From positions 62,001 through 126,000 of the forward strand of contig CAOLHI010000358.1 of assembly GCA_948474755.1 (NCBI GenBank): DNA of 64,000 nt, written 5' to 3'. A program made the translations under genes and the position numbers. Positions 23,275-33,519 of the stretch are shown piece by piece. Each line of letters starts with the position of its first letter. Position 1 is the first letter of the stretch. The notes below the pieces were generated by a model. The model was not told the origin of the DNA. It made no database searches and was given only the letters and a program-made list of their open reading frames with translations. Source of the DNA: Ctenosaura bakeri. Taxonomy: Eukaryota > Chordata > Lepidosauria > Squamata > Iguanidae.

Positions 23275-24190
23275 TGTCTATATTCCAACAGGCTCTTGGG
23301 CATTTTCCTGTCACCTCCGCAGTTGATTCTGTTGAAGCCCTGGTTGACCCCTGCAGTGGGGAAATGGCCGGGGTGGTGGACACAATCACTCCTGAGCATC
23401 CTTTCTCAAGGAGTTAAGTGTGAGAAGTAAAATATATTTTAGTTTCTGCAATATTATTAATAGTATTGGTAACATATTAGCTTATAGCCTATAACACATT
23501 TTAAATATATTCACACACATATACTTTAGTATGTGAGCTTTTGAAATACAAAGAAGTCTAAGAATGTATTTTAGAAGCTGGCAGCTGAAGGAGACCTTGA
23601 AGCAAAGAAAACCAGACACATAGATAAGGATTCAACAGTGGGATGTATGTACTTTTGTTTGAAGGCACCTGCTTAGGCAGACTGAAGGTCAGCAAAAGCT
23701 GAAAGTGGGTAAGAAAAACTAGAGAAGAATTTGGCATTGTTTAGCAAAAATGGGAGGTTAGAATCTGGTTGATGGGCATTTTGAAATAGCAAATGAGAGT
23801 TAAGAAAGCACAAGGTTAAAGCTTGATTATGTGCATGATCATATATGCTGTAAATATGGGGAAGGGAGCATGTAACTTCTTAGGCGATTCTGATAGGGTT
23901 GTAACTTTTGGGTCCTGCCCAAGGGGAGGGAAGCTGGCGTAGGGGATAAAATGTGTGTTGTTTTGTGGGAGGGGGTCCTTCTCTCTAGAGAACACCCGTG
24001 TCTGCAGAAACGTATTTTTTTTAAATAAATGCTTGATGCTTCAGCCGATCCTGTGTTAAATTGTTTCATTAGTGTTATCAGCTATCTCCCACATTAAGCC
24101 AAACAAGTTCCTTGGTTTTCTAGGGATCTGGCAGTGATGCAGTAAGTGAGACAGAGACTAGAGTTGTGGGTTTACTGGTTTGGGGAAAAG
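23275..24190 (+). pseudogene. L2-type LINE fragment split by a solo LTR
   Basis: The left part (23275-23418, ggtggtggacacaatcactc ctgagcatcc) and the right part (24099-24190, ccaaacaagttccttggttt, gggatctggcagtgatgcag) join into one continuous stretch of L2 ORF2 pre-RT sequence once the LTR and one TTAAG are removed. Frames are broken elsewhere. Confidence 0.6.
23419..24093 (+). mobile_element. solo LTR (675 bp) with perfect TTAAG target duplication
   Basis: Begins TGTGAGAAGTAAAATAT and ends ATCTCCCACA, the usual TG...CA ends. TTAAG lies immediately before (23414-23418) and after (24094-24098). A TATA-like ggataaaatg is near 23945 and an AATAAA signal is near 24025. No internal retroviral sequence remains, so recombination left a solo LTR. 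It is unrelated by eye to the LTRs at 9.4 and 12 kb. Confidence 0.88.
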
Positions 24191-24485
24191 GTCTCCTAGG
24201 CACTAACTCTGTCTGTAGGGCCTTGGAGGCTATAGGTTTTAAAAATCGAAAATTAACCAGAGTATCTCCAAAAACAAGAAAAGAAAAAGAAATCAAGTTG
24301 AAGACAAATTGATTTTGAAACACAAATGTTTCTTAATTAAAAGACAGAAAAACACAGCAGGAGAACCGCAGAACAATCTGTGTTCAAAACTAGCTGTTTC
24401 TGAAGAAAAAAAAAGAGGCAGAATGGCACAGGTGCTAAAAACTCTACTTCTGACTGAATTAAGGGGGCTAAAGATGTGCAGCTAA

Positions 24486-24626
24486 GGCCCTTTCCGCACT
24501 AGCCTGTTATAGCGCGATGATTCCACTTTCAACCAGCTGGCCCCTCCTGAAACTGCAAACCCCAGGATTCCAGAGGAGGTTGAAAGTGGAATCATCGCGC
24601 TATAACAGGCTAGTGCGGAAAGGGCC
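24486..24626. mobile_element. hairpin MITE family H, copy C (141 bp, almost perfect palindrome)
   Basis: The outer arms of about 50 bp are perfect complements (ggccctttccgcactagcct ... aggctagtgcggaaagggcc; gcgcgatgattccactttca on the inside). TAA flanks both ends (24483-24485, 24627-24629). The centre is shortened relative to the other copies, and the perfect arms suggest a recent insertion. Confidence 0.9.
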
Positions 24627-24629
24627 TAA

Positions 24630-25689
24630 GTTTAGGAGACTGCAGACTAGGACACACACATGGATTCTCTCACCCTCCAACAGGAAAAGAAGTCTAGCTG
24701 GTTTGGTGGCTGAAGATCAGGGCAGCAGATCTTTCTCTTGGGGAACTCTCTGAGATCCCTCTGGGCTCTTTCTGGTCTGTCTCCATGAAATCTCTCCTCT
24801 GGTGTTCTTCCAGGATCCTTCTTTCTGTTCAGCTTTTTTCCATCTGAGGTGCAGGTCTGCAAGTCTGTGCCTGCAAGCAGGTTCTTCTCTTCTCTTAAGG
24901 AAAGCAAGAGCCTTCTCCAGATCTCTCTCTTTCATCTGGATTCAAGGGGATGCCTTCTGGGAGGGGTTAACATGATCTTAATATACTCTGGAGGTTAAAA
25001 AGTTCAGATTTGAATATGACTTCTGCTCATTACCCTTTGGGTACTGGTAATAATTCAAGTAATCTGAGGAGATGCAAACAATAGATTGCACACACATACG
25101 ACAAAGCCAGTCTGACAGAGCCATTTGCTCTCTTTTGGATGGGATTTCCCAACATCTCAGGACAATGCACATTACTTTACAATGGGAGTTATACCAATCT
25201 GAACCAGTTTTGCAGAGCTTCCATTCAGAGGAAGTGAACAAGTCAGGTAAGTACTGATTGTTCCCTCAAACACATCAAGGAACCATTTCCTTGTCAGCAG
25301 GAGGGATGGGGGGTTTGGTGGAAAAGTTTCAGCTGCATTTTAAAATGAGGCCTGATTTTTTCAAGATGAGCATGGGGTCCAGCCAACTGATTGTCCTATC
25401 CTGCATGTGTGCAGACTATAGCAAAAGGAAACCCCATTCCTGCTGGCAATTAACATTTACCAAGCATAACTCATAATAGAGTGATGTTGGTGAAGGACTC
25501 AGAGTGAGCCTGACTGAACATGGGCTAGAGTAGGCCTGGTCTGTGGCAATGCAGGCACCAGAGTAATCACTGTTTTCTGTCATCTTTGTGTCTACAATGA
25601 GCCATCCAGCAGAGCTGTTTCTGTTGGTCAGAAGTCTGTCATCTTCTGGCTGAGAGGATAGCACAAATCACTCAATAGTCCACTGTAAA
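24630..25689. other. no recognisable gene or repeat
   Basis: Minus-strand frames at 24935-24647 are rich in K/R/E, but two overlapping frames share that property and no domain is recognisable. The stretch is CT-rich on the plus strand, which explains the composition. Nothing else is seen. Confidence 0.4.
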
Positions 25690-26580
25690 GAATTGGTGTT
25701 GCACTTTGCAGACAGTGTCACTCAGTTCCATTCTGACTTGGATGCCACAGTTGATATAGCCCTGGTAGACATACCTATGGTCCCTGCTTGTCCCATGATA
25801 ATAGATTCATTTCAATTTGTGCAGCCCGAAGATGAGGACAATATCCTTGGAGAAGTGAAAGCCACCACATATCTACTTGCCCTTGCCCTTCTTGGCTCAG
25901 TAAAAGGGCAAGAAGAAATCTAGCTGAGTGGGAGAAGGGAGTAATCAATGCCTCTTGGTCACAAAGAGGGGTTGCAACAAGCCTAAATGAGGCAGCTATA
26001 AGGCTTCTCTTGAAAAAGCCTTCCATAGGTAGTTCTATAATGGATAAGATTGGCCAGTGTCCAACTTTTCATCACAGGGCAAAGTAATAGAATGGGTGGT
26101 GGCCTCCCAGCTTCAGGCATTCTATGTGGTTCAGGCCTGGGTATGGAACAGAGATGGATTTGATTGCCTTGATGGATGAATTTTGTCAGGAAGTGGGTAG
26201 GATAATATATCCCTGTTGATTCTGCTAGACCTCTTGGTGGCTTTCAAAACTATCAGCCATTATATCCTCTTGAACTGCTTGCCAAGGACAGGAGTTGGCA
26301 GCATGGTTTTACAGTGACACTATTCCTTCCTGGAGTGGTAAGCCCAGAAGGTGGTAATGGGGATTCCTGTTTGACTCCTTGGTCATTGGTCTATGGGGTG
26401 CCTCAGGGCTATGTTCTGTCCCCCATGCTATTCAACATATACAAGAAACCACTGGGAGAAGTCATCTGGAGGTTTAGAATTTGGTGCCACCAGTATGGTG
26501 ATGACACCAACTCTATTTCTACTTTCTACCAAACTCCAAGGAAGCTGCTTCTACCAAACTCCAAGGCACTGTTCTACACC
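25690..26580 (+). pseudogene. L2-type LINE reverse-transcriptase remnant
   Basis: The clearest part is 26393-26520, which encodes GVPQGYVLSPMLFNIYKKPL followed, after a short frame-consistent stretch, by YGDDTNS. These correspond to the PQG motif and the catalytic YxDD motif of L2 reverse transcriptases. Here the motif is YGDD where the family normally has YADD. Upstream blocks match the fragment at 17500. Stops and frameshifts throughout mark it as dead. Confidence 0.75.
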
Positions 26581-26872
26581 AGTGCCTTGCATCAAGCCCA
26601 ACATCAGAAATTCCCAACTTGATGCTTCTGGAGTCCCTTAAGATGAGTGCCTTGAGTGCAAACTTTGAATTCTCCTTCTTCACCAACTATGTTGCAATTC
26701 TGCAGCTGTACCAATTATGCAATGAATCTGACAGCTATATGCAGAAGAAGTGAAGAAAACAGAGAAACAGAACAGTGCTACTGAATAATTGTGGTACTCC
26801 AAATAAAAGTAAACATGAGGTAGTTTAATAGAATTACCAGTGACATTAAAGTGCAAGTGCCCTCTAAACTTA

Positions 26873-27328
26873 GGCCATTTCCACACAGAGTTTTTTAAAT
26901 GGGGCACAGCGTCTTCCAGGGAGGACGTCTGCACCTGGGATCAGACTGGGTTGGACCTACTGAACGTAGATTCGCAGTCCAGCCCGCTCCTGAACAACCC
27001 CAAGTGGTCGTCCAGCATGCTTTTGAAAGACCGCTTGAAACAGGTCTTTCAAAAGCACGGAGTGTGCCACTGCAAGCCTGCTCCCATATGCAGATTCGCA
27101 GGCTCACATTGGTGTGAGCCTGCGATCTGCCAGGGGTGCGCTTTAGGCTAGTGAGCTTCAGCAGTTGGTTGAGACCCTCGACCAACCGGAAGCCACCATT
27201 TTTGTCCCCAGAGCAGTGCGAAGCGGCGGCCACGGACTGCTCTGGAGAAGCGTGGACCGGACCGGGGAGTCCAAAAGTCCAGTGAGTAGCGTCACAGGGC
27301 GATTCCTTTGCCCCGTGCAGAAATGGCC
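26873..27328. mobile_element. hairpin MITE relative, copy D (456 bp)
   Basis: Starts ggccatttccacacagagtt and ends ccccgtgcagaaatggcc, so its termini match family H. TTA flanks it (26870-26872, 27329-27331). The interior differs: it holds separate small hairpins (gaaagaccgcttgaaacaggtctttc near 27022-27050; caggctcacattggtgtgagcctg near 27099-27122) and is GC-rich. No plausible transposase frame exists; frames on both strands are shadows of the hairpins. Confidence 0.75.
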
Positions 27329-27331
27329 TTA

Positions 27332-28602
27332 GAGATATGGCTCAGAGAAAAAAATGGTTCCATGTCAGTGCTGGAGCTGCAAAGGAGAGCTCTAGGCACT
27401 GCTATAAGTCTAACATAAAATGTCAATTCAAAATCCATCACTGCATTATGATAAATATGGACACTCTGGGTAATTTTTTTTTGTCTGGCTCTAGATCAGC
27501 ATGTAAAATCTTGGTTTTCCAGATAGAATGATGATTTCCTTAAAATGACTAATTTATTGGGTTGAGTTATCTTTTTCTTCAGCAGCTGTCTAGCAGAAAT
27601 AGAATAGAAACAAATAGTGCATACTCAATTTTTTTTAAAAAAATCTTTAAAAACTAAAACAAAACAAAAACCCAACCCCCCTCCATGTTTTTCCTAATTA
27701 ACTTTTGGAATTACGAGAAGGCAAACAAAAGCAATCTCTTTTTGCAGAGTCTTAACTTGATTTTTCCAAAATGCAGACATTTTGGAGTACCACAGAAATG
27801 TTCTCCAGAATTTTTCCATAGTTGCTGCCCTCGGCACGACAAGGGACTTTGTTCCTGCATCCATTCTGATGATTCCTCCATCTGTTGTAGTGAAATATTT
27901 ATTTGATATGAGGACCTTTATGGTCAGTAATATTCATCAAGAATCTCAGAGTAAACAATATTAATGATTGCTATGTTGTCATATTAACATTGTAAACCAG
28001 AATTTCAAGCTTTTAATGGTATCTGAGCAGTAATAACTGCACTAATTAGCTAAGCCCCATTGCTATGTTATAGCTTTTTCATGTAGTTGCTTTTGGAATT
28101 TATTTCCCACCCACTGATAGCCCTTCTTAAAAAAAAAGTGCCACGTGAAAAAGGTAAGATGGCAAAATGATCATCCAGTACACTGAGCAGCTCTTACAAT
28201 ATAGCTGTTGGACCAATTTTGATTTTCCCATAAACATGGCAACTAAAGAGCCACCACAGTTGGTTGTGTGGTTCAGGATATCTCTTTAATGTCCTATACG
28301 ATAGACAGTTCCTTGCCAATCCAGAACAAGGAAGATTATCATCATTACAAATGTTGGCCAGAATTAATGGGAATTCCAATTCCAACATCTAAAGGCCCAC
28401 AAGATTTGCACTGCTGAATAACTGAAGGGATCACAAATGGGATTAGAACTCCAGGAAATTCAGAACTGGAAGAAAGAAAAGCAATGATCAGATTCAACAG
28501 TGCTGAATATTTTGGCATCCATGAGAAAGAGAGTAGGAGGAAATGCAAGGCAAAGCCAGGGATAAAATCCAATAAAAGCAGTCCAAAACGATGAGTAGTT
28601 AC
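27332..28602. other. no recognisable gene; one repeat scrap
   Basis: 28352-28402 (gccagaattaatgggaattccaattccaac...) resembles the 'gatgggagttgtagtccaac' sauropsid repeat. The remainder is unassigned. Confidence 0.4.
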
Positions 28603-28638
28603 AGTAGTCTTGATCAATTGAGTAGTCTTGATCAATTG
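28603..28638 (+). repeat. perfect 18-bp tandem duplication
   Basis: agtagtcttgatcaattg occurs twice head to tail with no mismatch. Confidence 0.95.
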
Positions 28639-28745
28639 CTAGCCCTACCTTCCTGCTGCATAGAGAACAGGGTTGTAAATCTTTGTTTCTTTTGTTCTTA
28701 TATATGAGAACAAAACAGTTCTGCTTATGGGTTGAAATTGTACAA

Positions 28746-28815
28746 ACTTGCTTATTTATTTATTTATTGGATTTATATCCCGCCTTTCTCCTGGGATAGG
28801 ATCCAAGGTGGCTTT
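28746..28815 (-). mobile_element. SINE/LINE 3' tail fragment
   Basis: The complement reads gccaccttggatcctatccc, then aggagaaaggcgggatataa and an (AATA)n tail. This 'aggcgggatataaat' plus AAATA tail is characteristic of many squamate retroposon 3' ends. Confidence 0.6.
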
Positions 28816-29032
28816 AGAACATTTTTGATTCATTTTTCATGAAGCTTTTCTCTCCATAAAACCTTGTATCTTGTACGAAATATTGAAAATGAAAAAGACA
28901 AGCACATTTTCATGCAGCAACTTTTGGGCTTTAATTTTGACCTGTTAATATTGCCTTTTTAAAAAGAGACCTGTGGGAGTTAATCAAACTGGTAAAGTAG
29001 TCATATGAGATATTTAGTCTTTGCTACAATGT

Positions 29033-29148
29033 ATCAGTTTGGTGACCTTGAGTATGTCACACACTGCCTGCCCCCGAAAGCTGTGATAGGTCCACCTTAG
29101 GTTGGCCATAAGTCGAAAATGACTTGAAAGCACACAACAACAGACAAT
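29033..29148 (+). mobile_element. tRNA-derived SINE, 3' half
   Basis: Holds tgaccttgagtatgtcacac, the ggccataagtcgaaaatgac block and the aaagcacacaacaacag tail. The tRNA head is missing. Confidence 0.75.
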
Positions 29149-30129
29149 ATATCACATGGACAACCTTGGCTTTCTCTCAACAAAAAACACTGGGGTCTTT
29201 TTCATTCAAGCAGGGGTGAAAAATCCTGCAACAGCTGACCATTTTTTAAAATGAGGTATCTTGATATACTGATGCTTATTTCCTCAATAGGGATGAGAAC
29301 ATTTGTGAATATTCTTTAAATCCCTCTTATAGGGCTGCTAGGATTAAGGGTGTAGGTGGGTGGTATGTGTTAAGGGCAGAAAAAGGCAAGACACTGTGAA
29401 ATGGAACTTAACCCAATTTCAATAATATTTTATAGTGTTTGGTGGGCATATCACCAATCGTTTGCTATCCATGCTGCATGGCTGGCCCAACACATTTTTT
29501 TCTGTCTGATGGAAAGCAGTAAATGCCACCACCACCTTCTCAAGTGCATAGTACCCCCAGCCAGCAAGTAATTTTTGGTGCATGAAGCATAGGTCAAGAT
29601 CCTCTCTGGCCTGGTTATGGTAATGGCAGAAATGAGAGCAATGATGGAGGTGAAAACTGTAGCAAGGAAAGGAGAAGGATGCAGCAGTAATAAGAGCAGA
29701 AGGCTGCTGGCTTTGAGCAACCTATTTCCTGAATGCCTTGGGGCAGCTCAGAGTTGGCAGCCTTCTCTTCCCACCAAGGTCACATCCTCCCTGTACAAAT
29801 GGCAGGACACAGTTTGCATAATGGTGCCTTACTCAAAAAGTGTGCCGCTATAGGAATCTGGCTAGAAAATCCCCACAAACGCCTTTCTGCTATCCTCGGC
29901 AGTAAAAATACAAGAATAACAAATAGTTTGCTGCTCTGCCATAGTATCCCAAAAGCCTGAGATGAGTGTCTCAGTCTGCTTAATGGAAGGGCTGAACTTT
30001 CTGATGAGCACCACAATCTGAGTTCCTCCTTATAGCAGTTTGTACACAATTTGTTCCCACACAAGGATCTGGGGATCAAGTCCTACAAAGGCAGGTAAAT
30101 TAATTTGGTTATTTGTTTGGTTATATATC
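29149..30129. other. no recognisable gene or repeat
   Basis: Frames at 29451-30079 on both strands overlap each other and lack any recognisable motif. Confidence 0.4.
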
Positions 30130-30360
30130 CTTCCATCCTCCAGTGAGCTCAAGGTGCCATTTATGGCTCTCCTCTTCTATCCTTTGTCCTCACAACAATC
30201 CTGTAAGGTAGGTTGGGGAGGAAAGGGACAGAGAGGGAGAGGGAGAGGGAGAGGGAGGGAGAGGGAGATGCTGACGGCCACTCAGTGAATTTCATGGCTT
30301 CATGGGAACTTGAACCCAAATGTTTCAAGTCCAGATCCAGCACTCTAACCACTGTATCAC
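30130..30360 (-). mobile_element. tRNA-derived SINE (Sauria-SINE-like) with internal GAGGGA expansion
   Basis: The plus strand shows the complement of the body (aatcctgtaaggtaggttgg, ggccactcagtgaatttcat) and of the tRNA-like head (ttgaacccaaatgtttcaag, actctaaccactgtatcaca). A GAGGGA array (30231-30269) sits where the body normally reads as a short GA-rich segment, so the array grew inside the SINE. Confidence 0.7.
30231..30269 (+). repeat. (GAGGGA)n minisatellite
   Basis: Five to six imperfect GAGGGA units. It forces a repeating RERERE or SLSLSL peptide in overlapping frames, which is not coding. Confidence 0.9.
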
Positions 30361-31315
30361 ACTTAAGTTTTCTTGTAAGTAAAAACTATTCTGTATATCA
30401 TGAGGACTGTGAATATCAATTATATACCCTTTGCCCTTCTGTGTGCAGATGTGTGAGTCCCTACATTGTAATTATACAATGCAGTATCACTTTAAGACAC
30501 AAGGTGGCCCTAAGCACATATTCTCAAAGCCTCATAAATTTGCAACGTGTTAGATGACATAATTTCTTTAAATGAGTAGTCAGTGCTGAAGTAACATAGA
30601 TATTTTAATGAACAGAATGACTATCTAATTAGGCACGGAGAGCAGACAATTGCAGCTGGTTATACAATAACCAAATAGAAGTGTGAACCATTCAGGTTAA
30701 GATAATTGCATAAAGTAATTAAGATGGGGGTGATTATATCAAAGTGACCGAGGTTTACAAGTTCTCTGATTCCTTATCTCTATTGACTTCTTAAAATAGA
30801 TCTGTCTCAGTAGGCCTTTGCCAGCTTCTTGAGCTTGCCATAGCAGAGGATGTCTGCCATGGCGCAGACATCCTCTGCTCAGAGTGTGAAAGAAATCAGT
30901 CTCAAATAACAATCTACTTGACCATTTTCTAACAATGAAGCCATTATTCTTCAGGGTCTCTATGACTCAGATCTGGGGGTCATCCTATGACTGTGTAGAA
31001 CATTGAGAACATTCCAGAGCTGAGCAAGTGTCTTCTGGTGGATATCCTGCCTCATCTACTGGATTTACAATGCTGTTTCCTTCCACTTTCCCCCATTTCC
31101 TTTTCATCCAGCTTTCTGTGAACATTCCATTGACTGCCACTTCCTACAGTGTAGCAAGGGATGACTAAACTCCTTTTTTAGTCTGACTGCCACTTTTTGT
31201 TATTTTTCTCATTACATTTCACTAGTGCCCCTCAAGCTATGAAATTATCATAGAACCTTTGAGTTGTGACAACAAGGTGGCCAAGTGGGTAGATACAGCG
31301 CAGTATATCTGTGGC
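30361..31315. other. unassigned, with one perfect short hairpin
   Basis: No gene or transposon recognised. The perfect inverted repeat at 30842-30879 is listed separately. Confidence 0.4.
30842..30879. repeat. perfect inverted repeat, 16-bp arms
   Basis: The left arm agcagaggatgtctgc and the right arm gcagacatcctctgct are exact complements, separated by catggc. At 38 nt it is too short for a typical pre-miRNA, and no flanking pairing is apparent. Confidence 0.9.
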
Positions 31316-31318
31316 CTG

Positions 31319-31519
31319 AACCATTTCCACACTAGACTGTTATAGTGCTATTATTCCACTTCCAACATCCTGCAGAATGTTGGGGTTTGTAGTTTACTGA
31401 GGCCAAAGACTTCTCTGGCTGAGAATTCTAAGTGACCCTCCCTAAACTGCAAGCCCCAGGATTTCACAGGATGTTCAAGGTGGAATAATAGCGCTGTAAC
31501 AGTGTAGTGCGGAAATGAC
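31319..31519. mobile_element. hairpin MITE family H, copy E (201 bp)
   Basis: The left arm is aaccatttccacactagact and the body shares gttatagtgctattattcca and gggtttgtagtttactgagg with copy A. The right end is tagtgcggaaatgac. CTG lies on both sides (31316-31318, 31520-31522). Confidence 0.82.
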
Positions 31520-31588
31520 CTGATAAATATTTATATGACTTTCTTCAGGGACTGATGAAATATGAAAAAATACAGAAAATATTAATTA

Positions 31589-32578
31589 CAGTCAGCCCTC
31601 CACATTCTCTAGGATTAGGGGTGCAAGACCACCATAAAAGTAGAAAAATCACAAATATCAAAATGTGTGTGTGTGTGTGTTTGAAGGATGCTGAGGCATG
31701 GTGGGGAGAACAGATACCCAGGATCCAAACCAGGTCAGGGAAAGAAGAGGGAAAGGGGATGAGTCTGCATGATGGCCCTGTACTTCCACTCTTTTGCCTA
31801 TCTTCTCCTTGGGTATGGGGAAGCAACTGAACAACTGAGAAACTGGATTATGAGCCATCCTTAGCTAGCCAGGGAGAAACTGGTGGTGGAGGAGGAGGAC
31901 TAGAGGCAGGTTTTTAAAGGGCTGCATGGCCTGATCAGAGCTGCTGAGAGGGAAGGTTACCTTAGAAAAGAAGCACTTGAGGTGGGAGGGGCAGGGATTG
32001 GAGAAAGTCACAAATATAGTCCTCTCTCCACATTTGTGGGTTTGATTATTCACAAATTTGATTATTGATGAGGCATGTGCTTCCCTTCCCTCTTTCGCCT
32101 CCTCCCATTCCCTTGCACTCCTCACCCCAGGCTTGTGTTAAAAATTAATATTTTTTTCCCCCTTTTGGGTAAGCAAAGCCCCCGCTCACTGCTGGAAGCA
32201 CATCCTCTCGGCCACATGGCTGCACATTCTGCTGTGCAATGGCTGCTGATTGGTTAGGTGCTCTCTTTGCTCCTTCACCTCCCCTCTAGGAGGAATCTCC
32301 TTTCTCAAGATGGTGGCTGGAAGTAGTTAGAACACCAGAACTCAGTGTTCCACTCTTCTCCATCTGAGTGGAGAAGAGTGTTTTTTTTCTTGTCTTTTTT
32401 CTTTCCTCTGGGAGCACCAAGCCAGAGGCAAGAGAATGGAAGGGGAATTGCGAGGGAGGAGTTATTTGTGGTTTTTCTACTTTTGTGAGGATTTTGTGTC
32501 CCAAACCCTTGCAAATGTGGAGGGACCACTGCAATCAAATCCATGAAAGTTAAACCCACAAACGTGGAGGGCAGACTG
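31589..32578. mobile_element. Tigger-like DNA transposon pair, one nested in another
   Basis: Outer ends: CAGTCAGCCCTCCACATTCT on the left and, reverse complemented, CAGTCTGCCCTCCACGTTTG on the right, with TA flanks (31587-31588, 32579-32580). A second pair of similar ends lies inside: tagtcctctctccacatttg at 32018 and the complement of caaatgtggagggaccactg ending near 32530. The layout fits two related elements, one inside the other or with duplicated ends. No transposase ORF is seen. Confidence 0.65.
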
Positions 32579-32580
32579 TA

Positions 32581-33335
32581 CTTTAAAGAAGACATGAGCT
32601 GAATAAGTACACAAGCAACGTGTTTTGTTAATTTCAGGAACAAAACCTCTTCCTTTTCTCCTTTAACACCCTAAAATATAATTTCTCCTTCATATCATGG
32701 ATATTTATTAGACATTTTCATTCTTTTTTGATTTGGTTTGTTAGGAACCTTGAGCATAGCAAAGTCTATCCTATGAAACAGGAGGAGGCCTTCTGCTGTG
32801 TTCCTTAAAAAAAAAAAAGCTGAAGGATAAAGCAGTGAGGTGTAACTATGTGAGGAACTAAGCCATTCAGCTTAGCTTTTCCCATTGTGTTTGCTCACAC
32901 AAGTATTTGACATTTCAATGACATTATGAATAATTACAGCTCTGCAAAAGGTGACTTGTTTTAAAGACTGGACAATTAAAAAGCAGGGAACTCTGGAGAG
33001 CTGGGGAGTTGACTTGTGGTTGCAGTGGACAACACTAATCTCATATAACCTTTCTTAAGCTGCGTACAAAAATGTTAGAGAGTTAGAAGCAGTATTATAG
33101 AGTACACAAATTAATTCACTGGTTTTGTCACTATCACAGCACTAGTCATCTAGGAGCTGCCCATATACATTCAACTGTCATTGTCTTGGTACACACATTC
33201 ATTCATTAGTGGAGTTGTTTGTTTTTTTATTTAATTTGATCTTCTTGCTTAAATTAGCTTGGAAACTTTTGTAGCACATCAAGCAGAATCATGGAAGAAC
33301 TAAAATCTAGTTCTGAGTTAGGTAAACAATATATA
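32581..33335. other. no recognisable gene or repeat
   Basis: Unassigned AT-rich sequence including a short poly(A) at 32808-32818. Confidence 0.4.
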
Positions 33336-33519
33336 GAGCCAGTGTGAGGTGGTAGTTTGAACACTGGACTACAACCCTAAAGATCAGGGTTGGATTCCAT
33401 GCTTGGCCACTGGGTGACCTTGAGCATGTTACATACTCTCAGTCCCAGAAAACCCTGTGGCAGGTTCCTCTTGGGGTCACTGCAGGTCTGAAATTACCCG
33501 AAGGCACACAGCAACAACA
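33336..33519 (+). mobile_element. tRNA-derived SINE, near full length
   Basis: Head gagccagtgtgaggtggtag, B-box-like agggttggattcc, body ggtgaccttgagcatgttac and tail ggcacacagcaacaacaa. It abuts the 5' truncation point of the CR1 element directly. Confidence 0.8.

Noticed and set aside
24647..24935. Charged K/R/E-rich minus-strand frames resembling a basic protein
   Set aside because: Two different overlapping frames have the same look, pointing to CT-rich composition on the plus strand; no domain.
26840..27233. 100-112 codon frames on both strands
   Set aside because: Contained in hairpin-family element D; complementary hairpins create mirrored open frames.
30842..30879. microRNA precursor
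   Set aside because: The stem is only 16 bp with a 6-nt loop and no extended pairing; far shorter than a pre-miRNA.
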